Assembly (NCBI RefSeq): GCF_000003815.2
Contig: NC_049993.1
Location: 2,134,645 to 2,198,644, forward strand
Reading direction: 5' to 3'
DNA: 64,000 nucleotides
Source of the DNA: Branchiostoma floridae
Taxonomy: Eukaryota > Chordata > Leptocardii > Amphioxiformes > Branchiostomatidae
Numbering within the stretch: the stretch's first letter is position 1; every line of letters begins with the position of its first letter. Of this stretch, positions 20,935 to 33,075 are shown piece after piece. The translations under genes and the position numbers were made by a program. Below the pieces are notes generated by a model, which was not told the DNA's origin, made no database searches, and saw only the letters and a list, made by a program, of their open reading frames with translations.

Positions 20935-21211
20935 CTGGTGAGATATAATATCATTTGAAGATAATGAAGTACCCACTACACAACTAAAAAGCAAAATAGC
21001 ACTGAGCATTTGTAATGCAGAACATGTGAACTTTTGTGTACATATGACATCTTCGTAGCTTATTCCACGCAAAATATACAAACATGCCCAAGACGACCAA
21101 CCGGGGGACCGTTAGAAGATTATCGACTCACAACATGCCCGATGAATAGTTTAAATGGTTTCCGTTGTGTTTAATGGCAAATAGCAAGCACAAGCACGTG
21201 CATCCACCGCC

Positions 21212-21502
21212 ATCTTTATTTTGAACATAACATCGTAATGTCAGTCAAAATCCAACACAAACTCACCGAATTCGTTTTTATCATTGAAAATCGATGACAC
21301 CTCAAGGTTTGAAAATTACGCGGTCGTTATGGTCAGGAATTGGTCTCGATTTTTTGCAGTCGTGGTAGCGTTGCCCTGGTGGACGTTGTAAAGAGGTCGC
21401 ATAACGCTTACGTCAATGGGTAAAATTTTCGGGACCGAGAAAAAGCGGTCGTAATGGCCACGTGGTCGCTAGGAAGTCGTGGTCGCTTGGGCAGGTTTAC
21501 CT
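21212..21502. repeat. dispersed repeat pair D, copy 1
   Basis: Aligns with 33662-33972 in the same orientation; both contain TGACACCTCAAGGTT, ACGCGGTCGT, ACCGAGAAAAA and GGTCGCTTGGG. Non-coding, class unknown. Confidence 0.7.
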
Positions 21503-23907
21503 GTAATTAGAATGTGTTTTTTATGTCCATGATGACAAAATCACAGTTCTATCTATTCTGAAATACCTGAAGTAATTACCACCAAATAATTAGAGAATGC
21601 CGCACATGTTATATTAGAAAATCAAAATCAAATTCACGTTATATTAACATTCAAAGACGTCATTATGACATCATTTATGTGACTTTATTGGCTGGAAAGT
21701 GCAAAAAGAATGTGCCCTGAAATCTTAAACTCGTAAAGAAACAGAATTTTTTTGATTGCTTAAACTTCTGTTGCCAATAGCAAAAGCGACGATGTCAAAT
21801 CGTCAAACAAGTGGCCAAACATATATAGGCTGACATCAAAGATTCTCCATCCTTAATTTCTTCACAAGAAATAACCCCCTAAAGATAATTTAAGAAGGTA
21901 AATTTAAAACGTCCATTTAAATGCTTGTTTTTTTTTTTTTCAGAAAAATCAGCATGATTCATTCAGTACCCCTCAATCAACAAATCCTATTAACTAGAGC
22001 ATGAAAACAAAATACTGGATTTTTTAAAAAATTCTTTAAATTAGATAGATACAATTGCATAATTTTTTAAGGAGGGTTGTTAATATCAAATACGATAGCC
22101 CTGGTTTTTATGCGCAACAAGATGTTTTCTTACAAAAAGTCCTCTCTACGATTAAAATCACTTTCTTTACACTGAAAATGCCGGTTGTCTTTAACAAACT
22201 TAAAACCTTTGACAATTTTTATCAGGCATAACGTTGGTCCAAAGTAGAAAAGAGTGTTAAATGCCATTTGACTAACATTTAGTATGCCATGCTATGGGAG
22301 CACTCTGTACAAGAATGGCATTCTACTTCAAGGTCATATCTTATGTCGAAAGTCACCGTTTTTTGGGGTGGGTGGGTGGGTGGAATTTTATTAGAAATAT
22401 TCATGTCATGGGGGCATTTTAATCTTTTCAGCATTAAACGGGAAGTCAATAGTCAGAGCCTATTATGTAAACCAATAAATACGAGAGTCACCGTTGTTGA
22501 CCAAGGTCATTCTCAATAGACGAACCCGCTGACATCATATTAAAGCTAAATACATGTTCTTTTGCAATTGCAAATTATTTAGCTTTTCACTTTGGTCTAG
22601 CATAACGTAGAGGATATGTATGTTAATGATTGGCCAAAGTGTTTGAAGACTTAAAATTTCATATCAAACCCACTTCTATGACAAGATCTAACTTATCAAG
22701 AACGCTGTATCAGTTATACCCCTGTCACATTTGGCGAAAATCGATCGGACGACGATTCTGCGACAATCGCACGAGCCTCGCTTATTATAATCACTTTATT
22801 GCACAACAATTGTACAAGGTACAAAGTGTGGCTTATATGTGACAGTGACGGTTTTCAGGTGAAAAATACGCGCAACCCTCTGTCGATCTTAAATATGGCC
22901 GATCTTCCATCGATACGCCCGAAGATCGTGGATAATGTGACAGGTGAATTTTACTACAGCAAATGGCGCATGTTAGCAAAGCTCCATCCACATGAAAGGA
23001 CCAGGATCTGGCTTTGTACGCAAACAAAAACTTCTTTGATCAGATAGTGTGTTTAGACAGAAATTTCATTACTAGACCAGAAGAGTTTGGAACAGTTCAA
23101 GGGAAGGGTTCCCCAGATATAGCGACAATACACTGCCATGAGTGAAAGAGAGAGAGAGAGAGTGAGAGACCAACTGTATGGGGGTTTTGTTGCCATTTCG
23201 TTGCCGCAACAAGGTTTGTGATTTAAGTAAAAACGTAGTCTTTTGGTGATGTCCTAGATGGTAAGAGTTTGATGAATCTATTTCTTTCGGTATCAATTTG
23301 AGTACACACAGGCAGTTTAAGGCCTGTGACACCTGTAGATTCTCAGTCGAGCAGTTATATGGCCATAACTTTTGATGTAACCATCTGTTTTCAACAATTT
23401 TTGGCCAGTTAACGTAATTCACCCATATTCAAAATGTGATGACAAAAAAATTGTGGATCCTCAATATTTTGGGTTTAAAAAACCATTTTTTTGTTAAAAA
23501 ATAGGGATGCTATTAAAATGGGTCTGTGCCCACTATGAAATGATTGTCTAACTGAGTCATATTTTCTGGAGTAATAGATTATATCTCTGTGATATCTAAT
23601 ATGCCCGGGGATCTTGCCGCTATACCTAGGTAAGGCTTCATTTTGGGGCAAAAACAGTATTTTTTGATAATTTTTATGTATTTTTTGTACAAATATCAAC
23701 ACAGCCACCGAAATCAAAGATATTGCAAGAAAGCCCGCTTGATTACCGAAGGTCTAAGGCTTAATGAACGTAAATCTCATAAAAACTCGTCATACAACCG
23801 GTATCCTGATGTGGGCAGCAGCCGACGAAACACTACTTACCCTACAAGAACTGCGCCAAAGTATGTATCAGTGTACGTAACGTTAACCGATGGTACAATA
23901 ATGAAAG
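21503..23907. other. no gene seen
   Basis: AT-rich sequence with a GGGT run near 22365 and a GA run at 23142-23162. Open frames here are short and lack splice or domain support. Confidence 0.5.
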
Positions 23908-24400
23908 TTTTATGCATGTATCAGTCAAATAGCTGTTGTATCAATGCGAAATTCGCAAGCAGCTAGCCTTATAAGGCATCAGTCAGCTGCCATACAATCA
24001 TTTTGGGCTAGAAATATCGATTTTTAGCATTATTTTGCTGTTTCCTTGAAGTATGAGCGCCCCGCTGGTTTCCCGCCACTCCATACCCCGGGGAATCCGA
24101 ACAAGTGTTCGAATGTTCGGACGGTACCATAAGCGATTCTCGCGGGGGTCCCTTTTTATTAACCGCATCTGTTTATGTCAATATTTGATAAATACTAGGT
24201 CAATATCTTTAACATTCAACATTGATAAGTCTCAAGAAAATTAGTTAGCGTGACCCATACATCGTAAGTTCCTGTTTTCGCAATGTAACATTAGGTACAA
24301 TTGGACCATTCTAAACTGAACGTCACGGTCCGGCGGGGTCACATGCGGTCACGCAGTCGTTCGTATCTCTTGTTCGACCAAAACTGTCACAGGCCTTAAA
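23908..24400. repeat. dispersed repeat, copy 2 (pair with 211-651)
   Basis: Same orientation and order of blocks as 211-651, ending at the same CACAGGCCTTAAA. Confidence 0.7.
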
Positions 24401-24402
24401 CT

Positions 24403-24560
24403 GCCTGTGCACTGACTAATAAGATGTATTTCACATTCCACTGCATTCTTTGAGCAATATTTACATAATCTTTTGTGGACAAATATCTTTTGCACTTTTT
24501 CTTCTCTTGTATATGACAAATCTTTCATCAAACTTATTATGATAAAGATAATTTTAAATG
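24403..24560 (-). pseudogene. possible LINE reverse-transcriptase C-terminal fragment
   Basis: The minus strand reads KRLCKYCSKNAVECEIHLIS followed by QC, matching the C-x2-C ... VE-x-E-x-H ... C zinc-binding tail found after non-LTR reverse transcriptases. Only this tail is present, next to dispersed repeat copy 2. Family memory only; not searched. Confidence 0.4.
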
Positions 24561-25337
24561 GAGTATTCAATGGATTAATTTTAATGTTACCGCCTATGTG
24601 GTGTATTCGTCCCCCCCTACTCCGGATCTGTATATACTCTAAGCGTACCATAGGCTATTATTGAAACTTTTGAGTGTCTTGTAGATTTCTCACCAAAATT
24701 GAACCACTCAAGACGAAGTGAGAAATAAAACAAATTTTCATTACAGAGTACAGTGGCGACTCTCTGTTAGAATGTATAGTTAAAGGGGTCCCAAGAAAAA
24801 AGAATTATGTCAAGATGAGAGAATGTGCAGTTTTGTACATTTCAACTATGCGTAATGACCGTACGACCTGTTGTGAGGAGCAGGTCTGCAGGAAGTCGGA
24901 GTAAAAAATGGAAGAAGGAATACAAGGTAGAGGTCACGACTGGCCCACGCTTGTTTCAAAGGCTTTGAATTCAATCGTTTGGTGCCCCGGGCGGTTTTCG
25001 AACAGAAAAATACACAAACAAAAAATTCCGAAATTATAGACGTACTCTACAACATTCCTTCTAGCTGTTGCATTGCATTTGGACAACCGAAGATCTCCAT
25101 ACGTAGAACGCGCGTTCGAACTAAGTGCCTACATTGTAACAGGCGTGGGGCATGCAAAAAAGGAAAAAGGAAAGAAAGAGGGCCGATGTAATGTTAGTGA
25201 ATGTCAACTTGTGAAGATGGCATTATCCTTAGAAGGTTCTACAGGCCCCGAATAAGTGTCATCAGAAATAAAAAATCAGACACACATATGTTAGTTGTAT
25301 CGGGCTCTGCCTTGCGAATAAAGTGCATGCCCTAGAC

Positions 25338-25684
25338 ACAGTGAACAATACGTGAAATATTCAAGGTCACCGTACAGCGGTAAACAATACTTGAAATATT
25401 CAAGGACACCATACAGCGGTAAACAATACTTGAAATATTCAAGGTCACCATACAGCGGTAAACAATACGTGAAACATTCAAGGTCACCATACAGCAGTAA
25501 ACAATACTTGAAATATTCAAGGTCACCATACAGCGGTAAACAATACTTGAAAAATTTAAGGTCACCATACAGCGGTAAACAATACTTGAAATATTCAAGG
25601 TCACCATACAGCGGTAAACAATACTTGAAATATTCAAGGTCACCATACAGCGGTAAACAATACTTGAAATATTCAAGGTCACCA
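25338..25684. repeat. 39-bp minisatellite
   Basis: About nine copies of CAAGGTCACCATACAGCGGT plus AAACAATACTTGAAATATT. The 39-bp period (13 codons) keeps frames open on both strands (for example KYSRSPYSGKQYL repeats), but no start, splice or signal context supports translation. Confidence 0.9.
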
Positions 25685-25956
25685 ACAATGCCACCATGAG
25701 CTTCGTTACATCTTAACGGATCCCAACAAAGTATCAGCATAGATGTACTTTCCAGAAAGGTTTACATCAGAAAAAATATTTTGATACCAGGCATTCAGGA
25801 AAGAGAACTCGACAGCTCTTTTTATAGTAACTGCATTCGTTGACGGAAATAGCTATGGTTCGAGTTAGTCCCGAACGAATATCATAGAATAGGTTTCGGA
25901 ATCGGCTAGACATTGATTTCTTAGCCGGGATTCGAGCACCATGCGCCAAAGCAATA

Positions 25957-26341
25957 GCCAGGGTACCACCCGGGTAGAAGTTCGCTCCTATGTTCGGTTC
26001 TGCTACCCTTCTGGAGACCTCACATTCAAACCGTTTGGTGCTAACGTCAGTTAATGAGCAAATTAAGGAATGAGCGCTCGTTCGATGATAACAGGCCTCC
26101 CGCAAGCGGACAGAGGGCTTTTCGGGTGTTGGTAGAAAACTTCGCCTATTCGAACGAGCACTTGAACCCATTTCTTAATTCGGTCGGACGATACCAGACG
26201 TTAATGTGGCCAAGGATCCCAGACAGAACAGCAGAGAAGCCACAGTATATAGTGTATGATAAATGTCAGAGCGAGAAGTGACTGTATATAGTGTATAATT
26301 AACGGAGGAGCGAACTACTTTCCAGATGGTACCCAGGCTAT
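25957..26341. mobile_element. MITE family E copy 1
   Basis: Left end AGCCAGGGTACCACCCGGGT...GAAGTTCGCTCC; the right end is the inverted counterpart GGAGCGAACTACTTTCCAGA then TGGTACCCAGGCTA. A related copy in reverse orientation is at 43024-43425. Confidence 0.75.
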
Positions 26342-27140
26342 CAATTCAACTCAAGTTTATTTATGAAAACTTTCTATGCTACATTAGGTTATCATTTTTC
26401 AACTTCAAATTTTAGGAAGTATAATTTAACATGAAAGCTGCTTTGTCTTTCTCGAAAACAATACAAAATGATGTAATCTTGCTCTGTTCTTTTGTATCTG
26501 GGCAATGATGTACACATTGAAAAGTGCTGAACGTGTGGCAAAAGCGTACAAGCGTTTTGTGTCTGCGATAGTGTGACTCCGTATCTGGGTGTAAATCGGC
26601 CCTCGGTGCCGTACGTCGGGTATTCTTATGTCGCACATCTACCCTCAAGGTGCAGTAAAACGGGCCATAAAAATTCCAGACGTACGACACTGGAGGCTAA
26701 CCTCGATGTACGATGTTGTCTCACATCCTGCAAGTTTTCGTCATGAAAATGAGGACTTAACTTAGGCTAGGGTCACAATTGGCCCGGTGCCCGTCAGGGA
26801 TGTAGCCCCGGCCGGGCTCTGAAATCGGGCGGACACCGGCTGTTTACCGGCTGTCGTGGTCACAATCAAACGTTGCCTTCGCGCTGCCCCATGGGGGTCC
26901 CGGAGTGTTCCGGCGGGCACCCCGTCATTTTTCTTTAAAAAATGTCCACCTTTCTAGGTTCGTCTCCGGCAGACACCCGGCAGATGTTCTGACGGTGTCC
27001 TGTAGTCACCCCTGCGGGGTCCGACAGGGTAACATGTGTCCCTTACAGCTCGGTGGGGCAGTTATAGGGTCCCTGCCGCATGCCCTGCGAACAACGGCAG
27101 GGAACCAGGCAGGCTCCTGGTGAGCACTCGTCATATTTAA

Positions 27141-28111
27141 CCCTCAAGCACCCGACCTTTTTTTGCGACTAAAATGACCGAGTGGGGTCCAAACGGACCC
27201 CAAAATGTTTTGTTCATAACATCTCGGTTCCAACTCCTATCGGTGATCATTGTGCATACATTGCTTCGTCAATGCAAGAGGAATATTTTGACATGTTAAG
27301 GTGTTGCTAATTCCACCTCATTATCATAATCTATGCAAAAATCAGAAGGACCATCTTTTGCACTAAACCTATTCTGACCAAAGAGGGGAATTTTGAGGCC
27401 CTCAGCAACCTTTATGTCGCATAACTCATGAACGGTTAGTGCTAAAGCTACGAAACTTGGTTATATATCACAAAATATTGTTAGCAAATTTTTTTGTCAA
27501 TAAAATAAATTTTTCATTTTTTGGGGTTGCCATGGCAACGGAATTATGACAGGCATATTTTTGCCAAAAATTTTCCAATTTCGATTTAAACAAGGTTTTT
27601 TTGGTAAACAATGCTTGTTTTCTTACAACAATAACATTCTATGAAATTCAATGCTATTTTCATGATTCAAAATTAATAATTTATGCTAATTTCATGACGT
27701 CATTAGTCAAAATCCAAGATGGCCGCCCTTATTAGCGTAATGACGTTATAATGTCGTCATATTATATGGTGATGACACATAAGTTTTTATGAGGATTTAG
27801 TTTAACATGTTTATTATGCTCTGAAAGTTTAGTGGTGATACGATAAATAGTTAGGGAGTTAGACTCAAAAGTTTGTTTCAAAAGCTACACTTTTTTGCTG
27901 GGGTCCGTTTGGACCCCAGACGGACTGATCACGGACTTTCTTTATACCTTCCACAGTATTGTACCAATCTTCATAAAAACTTAGGAGAAGGTAGAAAAGA
28001 TATTGGCTGACAAAGTCACGGAAGGAATTTTTCTTCAGATTAAAAATGTTCAAATGGCAATGCAAAATGTACGCCTGGGGTCCAAACGGACCCCACTCGG
28101 GTGTTTGAGGG
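27141..28111. mobile_element. piggyBac-like non-autonomous element with TTAA duplication
   Basis: Flanked on both sides by TTAA (27137-27140, 28112-28115). Ends CCCTCAAGCACCCGA and TCGGGTGTTTGAGGG are inverted repeats. TTAA target duplication with CCCT-type termini is the piggyBac hallmark. Three palindromes of the type GGGGTCCAAACGGACCCC lie at about 27185, 27899 and 28078. No transposase is present. Confidence 0.75.
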
Positions 28112-28150
28112 TTAAAGGGTATAAAAGGGTACAAGCATTGCCTGCATTCA

Positions 28151-28640
28151 CTTAAGGTCTCATTGATGTAATACTCTGCGAGTGGGTACCCTAAAAGAGA
28201 TCCGAGCCAAAAATGAACGGCTGCACGGACGCATGTTTTTAGCGGTGAGAAATTCCCTTTTAGCCAGCGGAACTGATCTCAAAAGTTAGATTGGTGAAAG
28301 CTTGTTTGTAACTGAAGACATTAGCAGGTAAAGTTTTGCAGCCGCGCGCTAGGTCGGAGGTACACAGCCCTGGGTTCTGAGTGGTGCGGTTGTACACTCA
28401 AATCGAAAAAAGTGCCTTTTGTGGGGATTGACTAATCGTAGTTTGTAATTGCTAAAAAAAAGAATCAGTGCCTGTTTGACGTTGGTAATTTTTCCCCACG
28501 ATATAGGGTAAATGTGCTCAACATAGAATGAAAAATCTGCTAAAATTTTACGTAGCGTCATTATGAACGCGCCCATGAAAAACACGAATTATAACACATA
28601 AGTCTATGGAAAGAAGAAACTCATCAATGAGACCTTAAGG
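28151..28640. mobile_element. inverted-repeat element, CTTAAGGTCTCATTGATG ends
   Basis: About 490 bp with 18-bp inverted termini (28151-28168 and 28622-28640). Non-coding. Confidence 0.65.
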
Positions 28641-29581
28641 TAGTAGATCACTGAACTTGGAGTACTGGTGCGGTACGTCAAGGTCCGTTCACTGCGGCAC
28701 GGTTGTTTTCCTCGCACTTGCACTGACGTGCGGCACTGTTACGTTTCTAAACTAAATAAACATGTTATTTGAATTTTTAATGTTGGCGGATGACTTGCCA
28801 AACTGTTGAGGCCTATATTTTCATATTTGTAAAACGAAAAAAAATGTCTTATGGGTCCGAATGACTGCAAGTTTTGCGTTCAGTCGGCCAATTGCAGAGG
28901 AAACGTCCTTCTTCAGCCAAACATCTTTCTTCAGCTTGTTTCTGTAGTCTGGGGTTGTAATATCATAAAAAGCAGAGTAGATTTCTATGAAGGAGACTAT
29001 CTGTTCGCCCTGCTTCTCAGTGATGCAGCCTATTGTGTGGTGTGTTATGTGGTTCGCTGTCCTATCCCCCTCTGTTGCCCTTGTCTGCAGAAGTTTCTGT
29101 TGCTGAATTCTCAGTCCGCCTGCCTAGTTGGCTAAGGGCTGTCCCCTTGTCTTCTCCTTTCCCTTGGTATAGCGCTTTGCGGTAATACGCGTAAGAACTG
29201 CACTGCGATACGTGTAACTACATGGCTTTTGTCCTTTCACGTGATCTGTGACGTCACATATTTGACCCGGTGTTACAAATTACAAAAATTTATTCTGTAA
29301 ACCTGGTCTTTGACGTAACGAATTTATTCCGACAGACTGCCGACAACCGGAGGGGTCCCTCTCGGTGTTGTCACGATTAGGTCGCGGGGTGGTTGTACGA
29401 GCGGGTCCCTGGTTCATTTTAACTCAGACTTAAATTGAACCAGGGTCCCGGCCGGGCCTCAAAATACCCCGGCAGACGCGAGGTGTCCCACAGGGCAACG
29501 CAGGGGTCACGCCCGAAAGTGCCAAAAAACAGCCCGTGAACTGCCCGGCAGGGCCCCTTTTTCCAATTGTGACCTAAGCCT

Positions 29582-29690
29582 TAAGGTGCACTCCCACCGC
29601 ACTTGCGTCAAGCTTGCGTCACTGCGGGGTTCGAAAGATACTCAACGAATTTTATTTTAGTTTTTATGCATTTTGTCGTCTTCTAAAGCT
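29582..29690. mobile_element. MITE family A, left half only
   Basis: It starts AAGGTGCACTCCCACCGCAC and runs to ATTTTGTCGTCTTCTAA, where family B copy 2 begins. No right half is seen beyond the insertion. Confidence 0.7.
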
Positions 29691-30016
29691 AGGGGCACAA
29701 CCCGCCGTACGTGCATATAAGTGCTGTCTACGTGACAAAACGTGGGCAATCTTTTGGGATCCGGAAGTGGTAAGTACCGCCTCCGTACGAACTCGGGAAT
29801 CCGACAGATTGTGGAGCATGCAGACACGCCGTAGAACTTTACGTGCAGGCAGAACTTTGTGTGCCATAGGGCTGCGGATTTGCCCCCCGTACGTGCCAGT
29901 ACGGGCGACGCGCCTGTCCTGTACAACCTGAACGTTTTTAGAAATACTTAGTGGACGTGGTATCCCCAAAAAACGAACGGACAAATTGCACATGCGTCGG
30001 GTTGTAACCTTAGCTT
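29686..30016. mobile_element. MITE family B copy 2
   Basis: About 330 bp, strongly similar to 20493-20830, with ends AAGCTAGGGGCACAACCCGC and GTTGTAACCTTAGCTT. It interrupts a family A copy, so family B moved later. Confidence 0.8.
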
Positions 30017-30129
30017 TATACGTTTGGAATGAATAAAAAAACCACACGGTAAGCAAAAAGTATATGTCACTATTCTCTCACCGTCTTTACGAAATATATT
30101 AGATGGAATATAGTGCAAAATTGCCGTAC

Positions 30130-30172
30130 CTTTTGTGCACGTGTATCGGGACTGTTGCTGTCCACGCGACAT
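30130..30172 (-). CDS. possible start exon of the membrane lectin
   Basis: On the minus strand, ATG in the context GTCACCATGTCG opens MSRGQQQSRYTCTK and meets a donor AAAAG|GTACGG in phase 1, the phase required by the acceptor at 20934. If joined, the cytoplasmic tail would be about 70 residues. The intron would be 9.2 kb and full of transposons. This rests on phase and start context alone. Confidence 0.3.
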
Positions 30173-30222
30173 GGTGACACTTGTCAGGATTCTGGACGGC
30201 AAATAATTTAACGTCTCCTTCA

Positions 30223-30324
30223 CCGTAATCTCCCTGTAGATTGACCGGCGGCATGAAACAAAATCAAAAGCCGGACAACTTTTTGATTCCGTCTTATGCT
30301 ACCGGTCAATCTTCTAGGAGATTA
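30223..30324. repeat. short hairpin
   Basis: Inverted arms GTAATCTCCCTGTAGATTGA (start) and TCAATCTTCTAGGAGATTAC (end) around a 55-bp centre, just upstream of the candidate start exon. Confidence 0.6.
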
Positions 30325-30328
30325 CCTA

Positions 30329-30531
30329 AGGCTTAGGTCACATTTCAAAGCTGGGGCCCGGCCGGGATGTTTTAAGAAACGAAAAAAATACAATGTATAC
30401 CTAGAAATATTCACAAATTATGCCCATGAATCTTATTTTGACATTTTGTGTATTTTGATGCATTTTATATCATTCTATCGCTCCCGAAAGCTGTTCGGCC
30501 GGGCCCAATTAGGAAATGTGACCTAAGCATT
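30329..30531. mobile_element. small inverted-repeat element, GCTTAGGTCACATTT ends
   Basis: About 200 bp; termini AGGCTTAGGTCACATTT and AAATGTGACCTAAGCAT, with inner GGCCCGGCCGGG and CGGCCGGGCCC. Same family as the ends at 26757 and 29583. Confidence 0.75.
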
Positions 30532-32033
30532 AGTTCGGCTAGTTGTTTGTTGTTTCTGTATGTGTCCATATTGTTCAGCAGGTATAATCGCCATTCGGAG
30601 GAATGCCATAAGTTGACAGGTAACGGATAATCTAAGTTTTAGACACAATGAAATCTTTTAACTTTACCAAGGACGTTATATAACGTTATATAACGCCCTT
30701 TCCTTTACTTATTGCAACATCAGAAACAGAACATGAAATACTGTTGCGCCGGTAAAATCGCCCTTCGGATTAATACCGTAACTTGACAGGTAAGGGGTAA
30801 TCTAAGCTTTAGACGCAATCTAATCTTTTACCTTTACCAAGGACGTTATAAGTCGTTATACAACGTCATTTCCTTTTCCTATTGCAACATCAGAAACGGA
30901 ACATGAAATATGTTTAGCCGGTATAATCACCCTTCGGAGAAATACCGCGAGTTGACAGGTGAGGGGTAGCCTAAGCATTAGACAGAATGAAATATTTTAC
31001 CTTACCAAGGACATTATATGTCGTTCTTGCCTTTACTTATTGCAACATCAGAAACAGAACATGAAATATTGTTTAGCCGGTATAATCGCCCTTCGGAGTG
31101 ATACCGCAAGATGACAGGTAAGGGGTAATCTTAGCATTGGACGCAATATAATCTTTTACCTTTACCAAGGACGTTATCTAACGTTATCTAACGCCCTTTC
31201 CTTTACTTATTGCAACATCAGAAAAAGAACATGAAATATTGTTAAGCCGGTATAATCGCCATTCGGAGTGATACCGCAAGTTGACAGGTAAGGGGTAATC
31301 TAAGCTTTAGACGCAATGAAATATTTTACCTTACCAAGGACGTTATATCTCATCCTTTCCTTTACGTATTGCAACATCAGAAACAGAACATGAAATATTG
31401 TTGAGCCTGTATAATCGTCCTTCGGAAAAATACCGCAAGATGACAGGTAAGGGGTAATCTTAGCATTAGACGCAAAGGAATATTTACCTTTACCAAGGAC
31501 GTTATATGTCGTTATATAACGCCCTTTCCTTTACTTATTGCAACATCAGAAACAGAACAGGAAATATTGTTGAGCCGGTAGAATCGCCCTTCGGAGTAAT
31601 ACCACAAGTTGACAGGTAAGGGATAATCTAAGCTTTAGACACAATGAAATCTTTTAACTTTACCAAGGACGTTATCTAACGTTATATAACGCCCTTTCCT
31701 TTACTTATTGCAACATCAGAAACAGAACATGAAATATTGTTGAGCCGGTATAATCGCCCTTCGGATTAATACCGTAACTTGACAGGTAAGGGGTAATCTA
31801 AGCTTTAGACGCAATATAATCTTTTACCTTTACCAAGGACGTTATAAGTCGTTACACAACGTCCTTTCCTTTTGCTATTGCAACATCAGAGACGGAACAT
31901 GAAATATGTTTAGCCGGTATAATCGCCCTTCGGAGAAATACCGCGAGTTGACAGGTAAGGGGTAATCTTAGCATTAGACGAAATGAAATATTTAACCGTT
32001 ATATAAACGTTACCCAAGGACGTAATATATATA

Positions 32034-32598
32034 TCATCCTCACACTCAGGGTTGACAAACACGGCAAAGGCTATGATATCACCGCTGACAACTCAGCCAC
32101 AGTATTCGGTTATTAGGGGCGTGGCTTCTAACCAACTGCCAGCCAATCGGAGAGATGGCTTGTTGTTGTCGCAAGCTCGGAAAGGCGCCATATAAGGCGA
32201 CTCATTAATATTCAAGAGCAAGATAACAGTACCGGCATAACGTTTCACAGTTCTTTCAGCGTCCAGCCGTCTTCATTTTAATAGGTGCCAAATTTAACAG
32301 TTGTCGGTTCTGTGGGTATAGGTAACCACGGCATCAACGTATACCGACCTAGCATATGAAAAAAAAAAACATTACCGTCACGCAAAGATAATCAGATCTT
32401 TGTGCACGCCGCGCTTTACCATGCGTACGCTGTTTGTTCGAAACTTGCAATCCGGTCGCTGATTGGCCTGCGACAAATCAGGTAAGCTCATTAATATTCA
32501 TAAGCAAGACACCCCTAATAACCGAATACTGTGGCTGAGTTTTAAGGGTTGTTATATCATAGGCTTTGCCGTGATTGTCAACCCTGAGTGTGAGGATG
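32034..32598. mobile_element. long-armed foldback element in satellite
   Basis: About 85-bp inverted arms (starting CATCCTCACACTCAGGGTTG; ending CAACCCTGAGTGTGAGGATG) around a 390-bp centre. Non-coding. Confidence 0.8.
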
Positions 32599-32612
32599 TA
32601 TATAACAGCATT

Positions 32613-32992
32613 TAGGCCACACCAATTTTATTTGTTGTTTCTCGGATTTCCAGACCCTATTTTTTCCGATTCCAAAAAAAAAAGAAATTCAAATTGATGG
32701 CCACATCTCGTATTGACAAAATATGAAGCTGCTTGGGCCAGCAAAGCTACGATCTGTAGGTAAATAATCTAAAAGAAACCCTAAATTTGGGAGGCATTTC
32801 AATTCAAGTACATGTAGAAAATCTAAAAACTATTTTTTTTGGTTATTTTTGTTGTGTAACTTAAGTAAGCCCCTCGATCTCTCCTACCCTCGACTTTTTG
32901 CAAATGTTTTTTTTTTTTTTTATTCTATGACCGACCGACCCAATTTTTTCTTAAAAAATCCGAGAAACAACAAATAAAATTGGTGTGGCCTT
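32613..32992. mobile_element. inverted-repeat element, TAGGCCACACCAATTTT ends
   Basis: About 380 bp with roughly 38-bp inverted termini containing ATTTGTTGTTTCTCGGATT. It sits beside the foldback element, inside the satellite. Confidence 0.85.
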
Positions 32993-33075
32993 ACCAAGTA
33001 CGTTATGAAACGTTATATAACGCCCTTGCCTTTACTTATCGCAACATCAGAACCAGAACGTGAACGGCCGTTATT

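Larger units (their letters stand above)
26757..29583. mobile_element. nested transposon block with CTTAGG...TCACAATTGG ends
   Basis: The left end (CTTAGGCTAGGGTCACAATT) and right end (CCAATTGTGACCTAAGCC) are inverted copies, followed inward by CCCCGGCCGGG motifs. The same ends bound the small element at 30329-30531. Inside lie a TTAA-flanked element (27141-28111) and another with CTTAAGGTCTCATTGATG ends (28151-28640). No transposase frame was found, so it is either a large non-autonomous element or two separate ends. Confidence 0.5.
30563..33075. repeat. 170-bp satellite array, interrupted
   Basis: The marker ATTGCAACATCAGAAA recurs at about 30711, 30881, 31040, 31210, 31368, 31538, 31708 and 31878, then once more at 33040. 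Spacing is 158-170 bp. Each unit also holds GCCGGTATAATCGCCCTTCG, TTGACAGGTAAGGGGTAATC and a palindromic AACGTTATATAACG. Two elements (32034-32598, 32613-32992) split the array before the last unit. Confidence 0.9.

Noticed and set aside
22833..23060. Possible exon reading DLPSIRPKIVDNVTGEFYYS on the plus strand
   Set aside because: It is hydrophilic and plausible, but no acceptor/donor pair with consistent phase and no known domain was found.
25291..25740. 149-residue repeat protein on the minus strand
   Set aside because: It is produced by the 39-bp minisatellite; all frames are open because the period is a multiple of three, with no splice or promoter context.
25338..33075. CRISPR-like arrays
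   Set aside because: The repeats are contiguous or have no unique spacers, and the genome is eukaryotic.
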